64,000 nt of DNA. Origin: Bacteriovorax sp. (GTDB lineage Bacteria; Bdellovibrionota; Bacteriovoracia; Bacteriovoracales; Bacteriovoracaceae). Of the stretch, positions 37,558-47,386 are shown in pieces (within the stretch, counting starts at the first letter, position 1; every line of letters begins with the position of its first letter). A program made the position numbers and the translations under genes. The notes under the pieces were generated by a model that saw only the letters and a list, made by a program, of their open reading frames with translations, was not told the DNA's origin and made no database searches. Location of the stretch: positions 1 through 64,000 of the forward strand of contig JACMPM010000053.1 of assembly GCA_014377485.1 (NCBI GenBank), in the 5' to 3' direction.

Positions 37558-39390
37558 ATGATCCAAGCAAAAAATTTATCGAAACATTTCGGTGGGCAAG
37601 AACTCTTTGACCGTGTCAGTTTTCAGTTAGGAGGCCGAGAAAGAGTTGGGCTCGTTGGACGCAATGGCTCGGGAAAATCTACCCTCTTTAAGCTAATTCT
37701 CGGAGAGTTATCAGTCGATTCTGGAGAAATTACTATTCCAAAAGGCTATAGACTCGGCGCTTTGGAACAGCACATTCATTTCACAAAACTAACTGTGTTA
37801 GAAGAATGCATCCAAGTACTCGACCCAGATGATTTTTTAGAGCACGAAGCAGAAAAAATACTTTTTGGTTTAGGTTTTTCTGATGAAGACATGCTTAAAG
37901 ATCCGAAGAGTTTTTCAGGTGGATATCAAATCAGAATCAATCTCACTAAAGTATTATTGAAAGCTCCTAATCTTTTACTGTTAGATGAGCCAACCAACTA
38001 TCTCGATATCGTTTCGATTAGATGGTTGAAATCATTTCTTAAAAATTTTCCCGGCGAAATTATGCTTATCACCCATGATAGAGAATTCATGGACGATGTA
38101 GTGACCCACACAATGGGGCTTCACCGCCAGCAATTGAAAAAAGTAAAAGGTGATACGGCGAAATTTTATGAACAGATTCTTCAAGATGAAGAAATGTACG
38201 AAAAGACACGAGAGAATTTAGACAAAAAGAGAAAGGAGATGGAAGCTTTTGTCGAAAGATTTAAAGCAAAGGCTTCTAAGGCCGCTCAGGCACAATCGAG
38301 AATGAAAGCGCTGCAGAAAATGAGCACCATGGATAAACTAAACGATGTCGATGTTTTAGGATTTCGGTTTCGTTTTCTTGAATGCCCGGGAAAGCAGATT
38401 GCAGAAATAAAGCATCTTGCTTTTTCATATGATGGTGACAAAAACAAGACTCTTTTTCATAATTTAACTTTTCCGATTAACCGCGAAGACCGCATCGGAA
38501 TTATCGGAAAAAATGGAAAAGGAAAATCAACTTTACTCAATGTAATTGGCGGAATGCTTGAACCAACTCTCGGAAAAGTGGGCTTCCATCCAGCTGCACG
38601 AGTCGGTCATTTTGGTCAGACAAATATCAATAGACTAAATATGGAAAATACTATTATTGAAGAAATTCAAGAAGAGAATTCTGATTTGAGTATTTCGGGT
38701 GTAAGAAATATTTGTGGAACGATGATGTTCGAAGGTGATCTTGCCAAGAAAAAAATTAAAGTTTTATCCGGTGGGGAGCGCGCACGCGTACTACTTGGAA
38801 AAATATTAGCAAAACCGGCCAATCTCTTATTGCTTGATGAGCCAACCAACCATTTGGATATGGAATCAATTGAGTCACTCACTGAAGAGATTGGAAATTT
38901 TCCAGGGGCAGTTGTCATTGTCACTCACAGTGAGATTATGCTGCGCAATCTTGCCACTAAATTAATTATTTTCCACAATGGAAATGCAGAAGTTTTTAAT
39001 GGAAATTATGACGAATTCCTGGAAAAAATTGGATGGGAAAGTGAAGAAACCAAGCCCAATAAAACGGGAAAACGCAAGTTAACAGAAAAGGAAATTAAGC
39101 AACGCCGTGCCGAGATCGCAATCGAGCGCGCAAAAGTTTGTAAACCAATGAAGGAAGAGATTGAAATTTCTGAAAATGAAATTACCAAGAATGAAAATCT
39201 GCTTCACCGAATCAATGCCGAGATTGAAAAAGCAGCTGCTAGTCAAGACAGTGCCAAGTTAAATGACTACACTCATGCTGTAGGCAAACTCAATCAATTG
39301 ATTGAGAACTTACTTGAAAAATTAACTAATGCTACTGAGAGTTTAGATTTTATTAATAAAAAATATGATCATGAATTGGAGCAATTATGA
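37558..39390 (+). CDS. ABC-F family ATPase
   Basis: Two ABC domains: 'GRNGSGKST', 'LLLLDEPTNYLD'; 'GKNGKGKST', 'VLSGGERARV', 'LLLLDEPTNHLD'; ABC-F linker and coiled-coil tail. Confidence 0.95.
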   Translation: MIQAKNLSKHFGGQELFDRVSFQLGGRERVGLVGRNGSGKSTLFKLILGELSVDSGEITIPKGYRLGALEQHIHFTKLTVLEECIQVLDPDDFLEHEAEKILFGLGFSDEDMLKDPKSFSGGYQIRINLTKVLLKAPNLLLLDEPTNYLDIVSIRWLKSFLKNFPGEIMLITHDREFMDDVVTHTMGLHRQQLKKVKGDTAKFYEQILQDEEMYEKTRENLDKKRKEMEAFVERFKAKASKAAQAQSRMKALQKMSTMDKLNDVDVLGFRFRFLECPGKQIAEIKHLAFSYDGDKNKTLFHNLTFPINREDRIGIIGKNGKGKSTLLNVIGGMLEPTLGKVGFHPAARVGHFGQTNINRLNMENTIIEEIQEENSDLSISGVRNICGTMMFEGDLAKKKIKVLSGGERARVLLGKILAKPANLLLLDEPTNHLDMESIESLTEEIGNFPGAVVIVTHSEIMLRNLATKLIIFHNGNAEVFNGNYDEFLEKIGWESEETKPNKTGKRKLTEKEIKQRRAEIAIERAKVCKPMKEEIEISENEITKNENLLHRINAEIEKAAASQDSAKLNDYTHAVGKLNQLIENLLEKLTNATESLDFINKKYDHELEQL

Positions 39391-39836
39391 TTTTAAAATT
39401 TGTTGTTTTAACTTTATTGTCTCAACTAACTTTTGCTGAAGAACCAGCGAAAGTACCTGCTGCCGAATGCCGCGGTGACTTTAAAATGATCGTTACTGGA
39501 TTAGATAGTGATGAAGGACAAATTAAATTCGATCTTGACAATGCCGCTGATACTTTCAAGCCAAAAGAAAACGGGAAACCTGCGTTCACTAAAGGAAGAT
39601 CCCCTATAAAAGACAAGCGCGTGGAATATATTTTTAAAGATATTCCTTGTGGTGAATATGCCGTCAAGTTGTATCACGATGCCAATATGAACCAAGAGCT
39701 TGATAAGAATTTTCTTAGAGTACCAAAAGAGCAATACGGATTTTCTAATTGTAAGGGATGCATGCTTCCTCCAAATTGGGAGAAGGCTAAATTTCATTTT
39801 GACAAAGAGCATCCAACTATAACAATTGAGCTTTAA
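39387..39836 (+). CDS. DUF2141-like secreted protein
   Basis: 'VTGLDSDEGQIKFDLDNA...YIFKDIPCGEYAVKLYHDANMNQELDKNFLRVPKEQYGFSN' typical of DUF2141. Confidence 0.82.
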   Translation: MILKFVVLTLLSQLTFAEEPAKVPAAECRGDFKMIVTGLDSDEGQIKFDLDNAADTFKPKENGKPAFTKGRSPIKDKRVEYIFKDIPCGEYAVKLYHDANMNQELDKNFLRVPKEQYGFSNCKGCMLPPNWEKAKFHFDKEHPTITIEL

Positions 39837-39854
39837 ATCTCAAAATCAATAATT

Positions 39855-41051
39855 TTATAATTTCAATCCCACATTGAAATGAACGTGGGACGACTTGTCC
39901 TGAATATTATAACCATATTCGACATTGATTCCTGGAATACTTATTTTTTTTAAGTAATAACGAAACCCGGTACCAATTGTATTTTCATTGAGATGAGCTC
40001 CACCGTAAATTGGATTGATTAATACGGTGCGAGTGTTTTCAAAAAAAGCTACAGCGTACAAACGATCCCAAACATTGTGTTGATACTGAAGCATTGTAGC
40101 TGCATATCTTTGCATATGAATTGATTCACCGTCGTATCCTCTAAAGCCTTCATGAGCACCCTCGGAAAAATTATAAAAAAATGTTTTCGCAGAGGCAAGA
40201 CCGAGGTTTTCAGAGAAGTTTATAAAGTGATGATCAAAAATTGGATATGAAGAAACGAATTCAACTTTACCATGAAAAAAAGTATCTCCTCCATCTTTTG
40301 GACGAAGGGCATAGACGTTTGATGTAATAAAATACCCTTTAAAAAGAGTATCGAGTTGTTCATAGAATTTAATATTAAATCGTGAGCGCAATCCGGCTCC
40401 TTCAAATTTTTGATCAACCCTAGAGTTGATTTGAACTATATCTTTCTTAAAAAAAATTGGTCCTGTTTTGAAAACCATGTTCTTATAGAAAAAGTTTGGA
40501 GTTACTTCGAAAGCGGTAGTGCGCGATTCAAATTCAGTTTGAACAACTTTATGACGGTAAAAACGCGAGAGGGTATTTAAACGAACAACTAGTGCAGAAA
40601 TACCCAAATTTGAAGAAAAGAAATTTTCAGAGTTATAGAGTAAAAGATAATTTATTCCTGAATTGGTCCAGGCAACTGCCGGAACTAAAGTCTCCAAACG
40701 ACCGAGGAAATTGTTTTCAAATAGTCCAACCCCGCGCATATGGTAGTCGCCTGATTGAGAAATTAAGGGGACTGGAATGATAGACCACTTGTCTTCAATC
40801 TCGATTTTTAAAATACCGTTTTCAAACTTAAAAGATTTTAGAATATATTGGGCATTTTGGGAGACGCGGATTCTCAGGTCTTCAAGATCGGCAGGAGTAA
40901 GATCGTCACCCATTTGGACGTTCACTCTTCGCAGCAAAGCCCAAGGTTTAGTCTTGGTTTGGCCAGTAATTTGAATATCTTTAACGACTTCTGCTTTAAG
41001 TTGAACAGTAAATAAAATAGTTATCCAAATAAGTAAAAAGACAGCTTTCAT
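39855..41051 (-). CDS. Omp85/BamA-like outer membrane protein with N-terminal POTRA
   Basis: Signal peptide, POTRA-like 'VVKDIQITGQTKTKPWALLRRVNVQMGDDLTPADLEDLRIRVSQ', barrel ending 'SSHVHFNVGLKL'. Confidence 0.75.
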   Translation of the reverse strand: MKAVFLLIWITILFTVQLKAEVVKDIQITGQTKTKPWALLRRVNVQMGDDLTPADLEDLRIRVSQNAQYILKSFKFENGILKIEIEDKWSIIPVPLISQSGDYHMRGVGLFENNFLGRLETLVPAVAWTNSGINYLLLYNSENFFSSNLGISALVVRLNTLSRFYRHKVVQTEFESRTTAFEVTPNFFYKNMVFKTGPIFFKKDIVQINSRVDQKFEGAGLRSRFNIKFYEQLDTLFKGYFITSNVYALRPKDGGDTFFHGKVEFVSSYPIFDHHFINFSENLGLASAKTFFYNFSEGAHEGFRGYDGESIHMQRYAATMLQYQHNVWDRLYAVAFFENTRTVLINPIYGGAHLNENTIGTGFRYYLKKISIPGINVEYGYNIQDKSSHVHFNVGLKL

Positions 41052-41159
41052 ATCAAGGGCCTCTCATCGATTTTTTGACCTTCTTTTTACAAGGAATATT
41101 CTTAATTGTCATGAAACATTTAACCTAAAATTTAGCCCTTAGAAGTTGAATTCTCTAGA

Positions 41160-41197
41160 GGGGAATGCTACTTTAATTCCCTAAACATTACAGGGAT
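41160..41197 (+). promoter_or_regulatory. Candidate mutually exclusive hairpins in the leader of the phosphonate operon
   Basis: GGGAAT (41161-41166) pairs ATTCCC (41176-41181); TCCCT (41178-41182) can instead pair AGGGA (41192-41196), the likely SD of ATG 41204. Confidence 0.35.
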
Positions 41198-41203
41198 AAT
41201 GCC

Positions 41204-42133
41204 ATGCTGAATGATAATTTTTATTACTCGTTTTCGAGTGATGCTCAAAATGAAATTTATGATTATATAAAATCATTACATGTTTATAATAGAATCGAAG
41301 ATGCAAAAATTCTAGATTCTGAAGATTGTCCGACTTTTAAATATGAAATGGAAGAAGTTCGAAATGAACTTGAAAATGGAAAACGTATTGTTATTGTAAA
41401 ACCATTTATTGACCTACAAAACAAATATACAATTTTAGAACAAAGAACTATTCACTGGTTAATGGGAAATATTTTGGGCGAAACTCTTGTTCAAAACGAA
41501 GCCGGCGATAGAGCGATCTTAGTGTACGATCGCGATAGAACGAATTCTATGACCAAAGGTGCTCGCTATCATCAAACTCGCGAAGGCGGAACAATCCATA
41601 CTGATAACGTAAATGTTCCATTTAAATGGGAATACCTTTTACTCGCTTGCATTGCTCCAGCCATGGCAGGAGGAGAAAATATTTTAGTTAATGCATTAAA
41701 CGTTCTTAAAATATTAAAACAAAAACATCCTGACGTTCTGGCAATCCTTGAAAAGAATTTCTTTTGGGAACAGCGTGGAGTGGCCGAAGCAACTTATGAA
41801 GCTCCAATCATTACTTACAATCAAAAAGGCGAACCAGAATTCCGTCATCTTCGTCCTTATATGGAATCGGCCCATAATAAATTAGATCGTCCTTTAACAG
41901 ACGAGCAAATGTATTCGCTAGATACATTGGATGCCATTTTGGAGCATTCGGACAATCAGTACCGTCACTCATTTGAAGCCGGTGAAATACTTCTTACGTA
42001 CGATGCTCAAGTTCTTCACGGGCGCACTTGTTTTTCAGACGATATGAATGCAGTCGTCATTCACGATTGGATAAAAGACCATAACAAGCCATTGAAGAGA
42101 ACGATGGATCGTATTTGGGCAAAGAAACGATAA
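41204..42133 (+). CDS. TauD/PhnY-like Fe(II)/2-oxoglutarate-dependent dioxygenase
   Basis: HxD motif 'GGTIHTDNVNVPFKWEYLLLACI', distal His/Arg 'YDAQVLHGRTCF'; first gene of a tight phosphonate operon. Confidence 0.75.
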   Translation: MLNDNFYYSFSSDAQNEIYDYIKSLHVYNRIEDAKILDSEDCPTFKYEMEEVRNELENGKRIVIVKPFIDLQNKYTILEQRTIHWLMGNILGETLVQNEAGDRAILVYDRDRTNSMTKGARYHQTREGGTIHTDNVNVPFKWEYLLLACIAPAMAGGENILVNALNVLKILKQKHPDVLAILEKNFFWEQRGVAEATYEAPIITYNQKGEPEFRHLRPYMESAHNKLDRPLTDEQMYSLDTLDAILEHSDNQYRHSFEAGEILLTYDAQVLHGRTCFSDDMNAVVIHDWIKDHNKPLKRTMDRIWAKKR

Positions 42134-42152
42134 ATATCCTAAAAGGAAGTAT

Positions 42153-42896
42153 ATGTCACAACTAACAGCACTTATTTTGGCCGCAGGGTATGGCTCACGC
42201 ATTTCGGATGTGACTGATGACCCAAAAAGTTTATTGCAAATAAATGGAAAATCATTAATGGACTGGCATTTCGAAGCTTGGAAAGAAGTAGGAATTCGAA
42301 ACGTCGTTGTGGTTACAGGTTATAAGCGCGATGTACTTGAAGCTTATCTTGAAAAATACAAAATGGATTTTGATATTCATTATGCTGTCAACGAAGATTA
42401 CCGAGTTAAAGGAAACACTTATTCATTTCTTTACGGTCTAGAAAAAACGCAAGGTGATTTTTTATTGTTCGATGCAGATCTTATCTACGATACTAAAATC
42501 TTAAAAAGTTTCATCGAGGATATTACGCCTAATCAAATCCTGGTCGGAGAGAGTTCAATCGATGATATCGAATGCGCAAAAACTATGATCGACGAAGATG
42601 GATTTGTCCGCATGACGATTGATAAGCGTGCAGTCTCTGAAGAAGAACGCAAGCGTTTTACGTTTGCTGGAGAAGCTATTGGAATATTGAAATTCTCAGA
42701 AGCATTTAGAGACGATATGTACAATGCCTGTAAAAGTTTTCTTGCGGACGAAAAAAATATTTCAAAAAACTGGGAACATGTCATGAATGAGTTTTTACTC
42801 AATCACGATATGAGTATACACCAAGCATTCAGTGACCGCTGGGTAGAGATCGATAATAAAGAAGACTTGGAAAAAGCTAAAAGATTATTTAAATGA
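42153..42896 (+). CDS. Nucleotidyltransferase (LicC/PntC-type cytidylyltransferase candidate)
   Basis: 'ALILAAGYGSRISDVTDDPKSLLQINGKSLMDW', 'DADLIYDTKIL', 'WVEIDNKEDLEKA'. Confidence 0.83.
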   Translation: MSQLTALILAAGYGSRISDVTDDPKSLLQINGKSLMDWHFEAWKEVGIRNVVVVTGYKRDVLEAYLEKYKMDFDIHYAVNEDYRVKGNTYSFLYGLEKTQGDFLLFDADLIYDTKILKSFIEDITPNQILVGESSIDDIECAKTMIDEDGFVRMTIDKRAVSEEERKRFTFAGEAIGILKFSEAFRDDMYNACKSFLADEKNISKNWEHVMNEFLLNHDMSIHQAFSDRWVEIDNKEDLEKAKRLFK

Positions 42897-43762
42897 ATTG
42901 GCTTAAAGAATATAAATTATCTCTTAAAAACCTGCACGCCGAAGAGCCTCTTGACGTCTATTTTTATAGACCTCTGGCTTTTATAGTTGTTAAGACATTT
43001 TACTCACTACCTATTACTCCAAATCAATATTCTCTTTTAGCTCTTCTTTCAGGAATAGCTTCTGGATATAATTTGTTAAAGGGAACCTCTCAGAGTTTTA
43101 AATGGGGTGCCTTTTACTTCCTGCTTTTTGCTATTCTGGATTGTTGTGACGGAATGGTTGCAAGACTCAAGAAAAATGGAACTGAATTTGGCCGTCTGAT
43201 TGATGGTGTGGTTGATTATACAGTTAACGTCATTGTTTATGTAACCCTTGCTCTTGGATTAAAAAAACAATACTCCCCGGATTTATTTCAGCCGTGGTTG
43301 TTAGTTATAGTGGCCGGAGTTTCAAAAGCAATCCATTCGATTTCTTATGATCATTACCTTACTGAGTATTTGTCATATGAAAAAGGAGACGGAGGTTTTG
43401 TTGTTAGAGAAATTGAAGACCTAAGAGGTAGACTGGATGAGAGCGAAAAATCAAATGCATCTTATATTCGCCGTTTGGCATTAAAGCTATACTTAGGATA
43501 TTCAAGTATTCAGGCCGGTAATCAAGAACGCATCTTAGTTTTTAATCCACGTCTGTATTGTGAAAAAAATCTTCGCGCTCTGAAAATGTGGTCTTTTGTT
43601 GGTCCTGCTGTTCATATTTCAGTTTTAATCATCTCTTGTATCTTGAATGAGCCTTATCTTCTTTTCTTTTATTCAGTTGTCTTTGGTAGTTTATGGTTGA
43701 TTATGATGTTCATTTATCAATTCAAAATTAATCAGGAATTGTCTGAGGAAAAAGCAGCATGA
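42893..43762 (+). CDS. CDP-alcohol phosphotransferase family membrane protein
   Basis: Exact DGxxAR(x8)GxxxDxxxD motif: 'DGMVARLKKNGTEFGRLIDGVVD'; multiple TM segments. Confidence 0.9.
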   Translation: MNWLKEYKLSLKNLHAEEPLDVYFYRPLAFIVVKTFYSLPITPNQYSLLALLSGIASGYNLLKGTSQSFKWGAFYFLLFAILDCCDGMVARLKKNGTEFGRLIDGVVDYTVNVIVYVTLALGLKKQYSPDLFQPWLLVIVAGVSKAIHSISYDHYLTEYLSYEKGDGGFVVREIEDLRGRLDESEKSNASYIRRLALKLYLGYSSIQAGNQERILVFNPRLYCEKNLRALKMWSFVGPAVHISVLIISCILNEPYLLFFYSVVFGSLWLIMMFIYQFKINQELSEEKAA

Positions 43763-44397
43763 TTATCGCCTTGATCATTGGTTTAATTACAGGTTTTCTT
43801 ATCTGCATTCCGGTCGGACCGATCAATGTGTGGGTTGTGAATACTCTGATCAAACACGATTTTAAATCAGCTTTTGCCATTGCTCTTGGTGGATCCCTGA
43901 TGGATTTCATTTATTTCATGGTGATCTTAAGTGGGCTTTCACTATTTCATTTTTCACCAAAGACAATTCTGATCTTGAAGATCGTGGGAGTCGTCTTCTT
44001 GCTGGCTTTTGGACTTAAAGAATTGTTTTTTCAAAAGCAAAATTTTGTCTTGGATAAGGATATAAAAAAGAAAGAGCCAACTGTGTTTGCATTTTTTCTT
44101 TTAGGTGTAGCAATCTATTCTTCAAATCCAACTCTTGTTGCAACAATGTCTGGCTTGGCAGCAGTGATCAAATCATGGAATCTTTTTCCAAACGTTTATC
44201 GTAGTTATTTTGCTCTTTCGTTTGGACTAGCTGTGGGATCTGCTTCTTGGTTTTACATACTATTAAGAATTGTAAAAAAATATCAAAATAAAATCCCAGA
44301 AAGATTTTTTATTAATTTCAGTCGTGCCTGTGGGGCCCTAATTGTCCTCTTTAGTCTCTATATGGCATTTAATGTTTATAAGGAAAACTTTGTATGA
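43759..44397 (+). CDS. LysE/RhtB-family exporter
   Basis: '[46 protein letters not shown]', multiple TM segments. Confidence 0.8.
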   Translation: MIIALIIGLITGFLICIPVGPINVWVVNTLIKHDFKSAFAIALGGSLMDFIYFMVILSGLSLFHFSPKTILILKIVGVVFLLAFGLKELFFQKQNFVLDKDIKKKEPTVFAFFLLGVAIYSSNPTLVATMSGLAAVIKSWNLFPNVYRSYFALSFGLAVGSASWFYILLRIVKKYQNKIPERFFINFSRACGALIVLFSLYMAFNVYKENFV

Positions 44398-46031
44398 AAA
44401 AACCTATTATCAAAAAAACAACTCAACTAAGAAATATGTTGAATTCAAATGAACTAGAATTTTTAATGGAAGCGCATAATGGAATGTCTGCGAAGATTGC
44501 CGAAGAAGCAGGATTTAAAGGTATTTGGGGTTCTGGACTTTCTATTTCTGCGGCTCTGGGAGTTCGTGATAATAACGAAGCTTCATGGACTCAAGTTTTA
44601 GAAGTTGTAGAATTTATGAGTGATGCGACGACTATTCCTATCCTTCTTGATGGTGACACTGGTTACGGTAACTTTAATAATATGAGAAGACTCGTCACAA
44701 AACTTGAGCAACGCGGAGTTGCCGGTGTTTGTATCGAAGATAAAATTTTTCCTAAGACAAATTCATTTCTTCGTACTGAAGCTCAGCCTTTAGCTGACAT
44801 GGATGAATTTTGTGGAAAAATTAAAGCAGGTCAGGACACTAAACTTGATAGTGATTTTAATATTATCGCAAGAGTTGAAGCTCTGATTGCAGGATGGGGA
44901 ATGGGAGAGGCGCTAAAAAGAGCTGATGCTTATCGCCTGGCCGGAGCAAATGGAATACTAATGCACTCAAAAATTTCTAAGCCAGATGAAATTCTAGCTT
45001 TCATGAAAGAATGGGGAGAAAGAAGTAAATTGTGTCCGATCGTTATCGTTCCAACAAAATATTACGCAACTCCGACAAATGCTTTTAGAGAAGCTAATAT
45101 CTCTGTTTGTATCTGGGCCAATCACCAAATGAGAATGGCGGTAACGGCAATGCAAAGTGTAACGAAGACTATCTTTGAAGAGCAATCTTTAATGAATGTG
45201 GAAGATAAGATCGTTTCTGTTGCAGAACTCTTTCGTCTTCAAAATGATAAAGAACTTGAAGCTGCAGAAAAATTGTATTTATCAGTTGCCGACGCTGATA
45301 AACCAAGAGCTATTTTCTTAGCTGCTTCTAGAGGAGCAGAACTTAAGGAATTAACTGAAGACAAACCAAAAGTTCTAATCGATATAAATGGGAAGCCTTT
45401 AATTGAGCAATCAATTAATACTTTCTACGAACATAATATCAAAGATATTTCAATCGTTCGTGGATATAAAAAAGAGGCATTCAAACTTCAAAATATTAAA
45501 TATTTTGATAATGATAATTTCGAAACGACAAGTGAGCTTTCTTCGCTTTTCTTAGCGAAAAAAGAAATAGCTGATCATGTCGTTATTTCTTACGGTGATA
45601 TTCTTTTTAGAAAATATATTCTCTCTCGCTTATTAGAAGAAAAAGGTGACATTACAATTGTAGTTGATGCTGCTATTAGCGATCGAGCTCCAAGTTACAC
45701 AGGAGACTTTGTTCTTTGCTCGCGTCCTCATAGTAATATTTACAGTGAAGCTCCAGCGGAACTTAAAGGAATTGCTTTCGGTAAAGCCGGAGAAAACAAA
45801 GAAGTTCAAGGTGAGTGGATTGGTCTAATGAAAACAAATAAAGTTGGTTCAGAAGTGCTTTCTAAAACGTTGGAAGAACTTTCTCAATCTCCCGACTTTA
45901 GTAAATTAAAACTTCCAGATCTTATGAATAAACTTCTTGAGAAAAAAGTAAAAATTAATGTCATGTATATTGATGGTCATTGGCTAGATGTAGATAATTA
46001 TGCTGACGTTTCACGCGGTCAGAAATTTTAA
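44394..46031 (+). CDS. pepM: Phosphoenolpyruvate mutase fused to C-terminal nucleotidyltransferase-like domain
   Basis: PepM signature EDKx5NS ('[10 protein letters not shown]'), 'DGDTGYGN'; C-terminal '[35 protein letters not shown]...[16 protein letters not shown]'. Confidence 0.94.
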   Translation: MKKPIIKKTTQLRNMLNSNELEFLMEAHNGMSAKIAEEAGFKGIWGSGLSISAALGVRDNNEASWTQVLEVVEFMSDATTIPILLDGDTGYGNFNNMRRLVTKLEQRGVAGVCIEDKIFPKTNSFLRTEAQPLADMDEFCGKIKAGQDTKLDSDFNIIARVEALIAGWGMGEALKRADAYRLAGANGILMHSKISKPDEILAFMKEWGERSKLCPIVIVPTKYYATPTNAFREANISVCIWANHQMRMAVTAMQSVTKTIFEEQSLMNVEDKIVSVAELFRLQNDKELEAAEKLYLSVADADKPRAIFLAASRGAELKELTEDKPKVLIDINGKPLIEQSINTFYEHNIKDISIVRGYKKEAFKLQNIKYFDNDNFETTSELSSLFLAKKEIADHVVISYGDILFRKYILSRLLEEKGDITIVVDAAISDRAPSYTGDFVLCSRPHSNIYSEAPAELKGIAFGKAGENKEVQGEWIGLMKTNKVGSEVLSKTLEELSQSPDFSKLKLPDLMNKLLEKKVKINVMYIDGHWLDVDNYADVSRGQKF

Positions 46032-46046
46032 TTTAAAGAGGATCTT

Positions 46047-47204
46047 ATGATATCAGCAGATAAGTTTTTAACACCGGCCAGAGAGCTTGGGTTTAATTTT
46101 TTTACAGGAACACCTTGTTCTTACCTAAAACCATTTATTAACTATGTTATTGACACAGACGGTTTCGATTTCATAGATAGTGTAAACGAAGGTGAAGCGG
46201 TAGCAATCGCAGCGGGAGCAACAGTCGCTGGTAAGCGCGCTGTCGTTATGTTTCAAAACTCAGGTTTGGGAAATGCGGTTAATCCGCTTACTTCATTAAC
46301 TTATACTTTTAATATACCGGTAATGGTGATTACGACTTTAAGAGGAGAGCCAGGTGGAGCTCACGATGAACCACAGCATGAGTTGATGGGACAAATCACA
46401 ACTGAGCTTCTTGAGACAATGAGAATGAAATGGGCTTTTTTTCCAAATACTGAAGCAGATGTTATGCCAGCTTTAAAATTGGCCGATGATTATATGAAAT
46501 CAACAAATCAGCCATTTGTTTTTGTGATGAGAAAAGATGATATCTCTGATTACAAACTCCAGAAGAAACCAGCAGTTTCGCAAAAAGTACTTTCAGTAAA
46601 TCATTCCGATCTATTCGAACTTGGCTATAAAGAACGCACAACCAGGACTCCTGTTCTTGAAGTGATTCAAAAAGAATTGGGACAAGACGTGGCAGTGATA
46701 GCGACTACTGGAAAAACTGGACGTGAGCTATACGAAGTCGGCGATCTTAAAAATCAATTTTACATGGTTGGTTCAATGGGTTGTGCATTAGCTTTTGGCC
46801 TGGGCATTGCTCTTGTGAAACCAAAGTTAAAAGTTGTGGTTATTGATGGTGATGGTGCACTTTTAATGAGAACCGGAACTATGGCAACGGTTGGTGCTTA
46901 CCGTCCGAATAATTTAGTTCATATATTAATTGATAACGAAGCTCATGATTCAACTGGTGGTCAAGGGACAGTTACGGGCGGAATTTCATTTGGTGCCGTA
47001 GCCCTGGGATTTGGTTATGAACAAGTTTACTCAACTGATAAACTAGAGGCTTTTAAAAACATACTTGGTGTAGTTAAAAATTCAAAATCATCTACTTTTA
47101 TACATTTGAAAACTCAAAAGGGTTCACCAGAAAAACTCGGAAGACCTAAAGTTACTCCTGCTGAAGTAAGTCTTCGTTTTGCGGAATTTGTTCAGTCTAA
47201 ATAA
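46047..47204 (+). CDS. ppd: Phosphonopyruvate decarboxylase
   Basis: ThDP-dependent enzyme: 'FFTGTPCSYLKPFINYVI', 'NEGEAVAIAAGA', 'DGDGALLMRTGTMATVGAYRPNNLVHILIDNEAHDSTGGQGT'; directly follows pepM. Confidence 0.94.
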   Translation: MISADKFLTPARELGFNFFTGTPCSYLKPFINYVIDTDGFDFIDSVNEGEAVAIAAGATVAGKRAVVMFQNSGLGNAVNPLTSLTYTFNIPVMVITTLRGEPGGAHDEPQHELMGQITTELLETMRMKWAFFPNTEADVMPALKLADDYMKSTNQPFVFVMRKDDISDYKLQKKPAVSQKVLSVNHSDLFELGYKERTTRTPVLEVIQKELGQDVAVIATTGKTGRELYEVGDLKNQFYMVGSMGCALAFGLGIALVKPKLKVVVIDGDGALLMRTGTMATVGAYRPNNLVHILIDNEAHDSTGGQGTVTGGISFGAVALGFGYEQVYSTDKLEAFKNILGVVKNSKSSTFIHLKTQKGSPEKLGRPKVTPAEVSLRFAEFVQSK

Positions 47205-47220
47205 TGATTAATATTTTGCT

Positions 47221-47246
47221 CGGCAGGAGTAATTCTGCCGATTTTT
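47221..47246 (+). terminator. Intrinsic terminator after ppd
   Basis: CGGCAG-gagtaatt-CTGCCG followed by ATTTTT. Confidence 0.82.
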
Positions 47247-47386
47247 CTAAAAAAAAACTTTCATCTTCTATTTTAATACCTGTTCAAATTAATACAAAAT
47301 TTTTTCGTCTACTCTTTAGACTTTTGAATGCCTTTTTATTGAGTTAGAATTATCACTCGTATAAGAATGAATTTTTAGGAGAAACC

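Noticed and set aside
37459-37566. 36-residue N-terminal extension of the TypA ORF
   Set aside because: Sequence before MSKNYSKLKNIAVVAHVDHGKTT does not resemble TypA and reaches into the divergent ABC-F start; the internal ATG at 37458 fits family starts.
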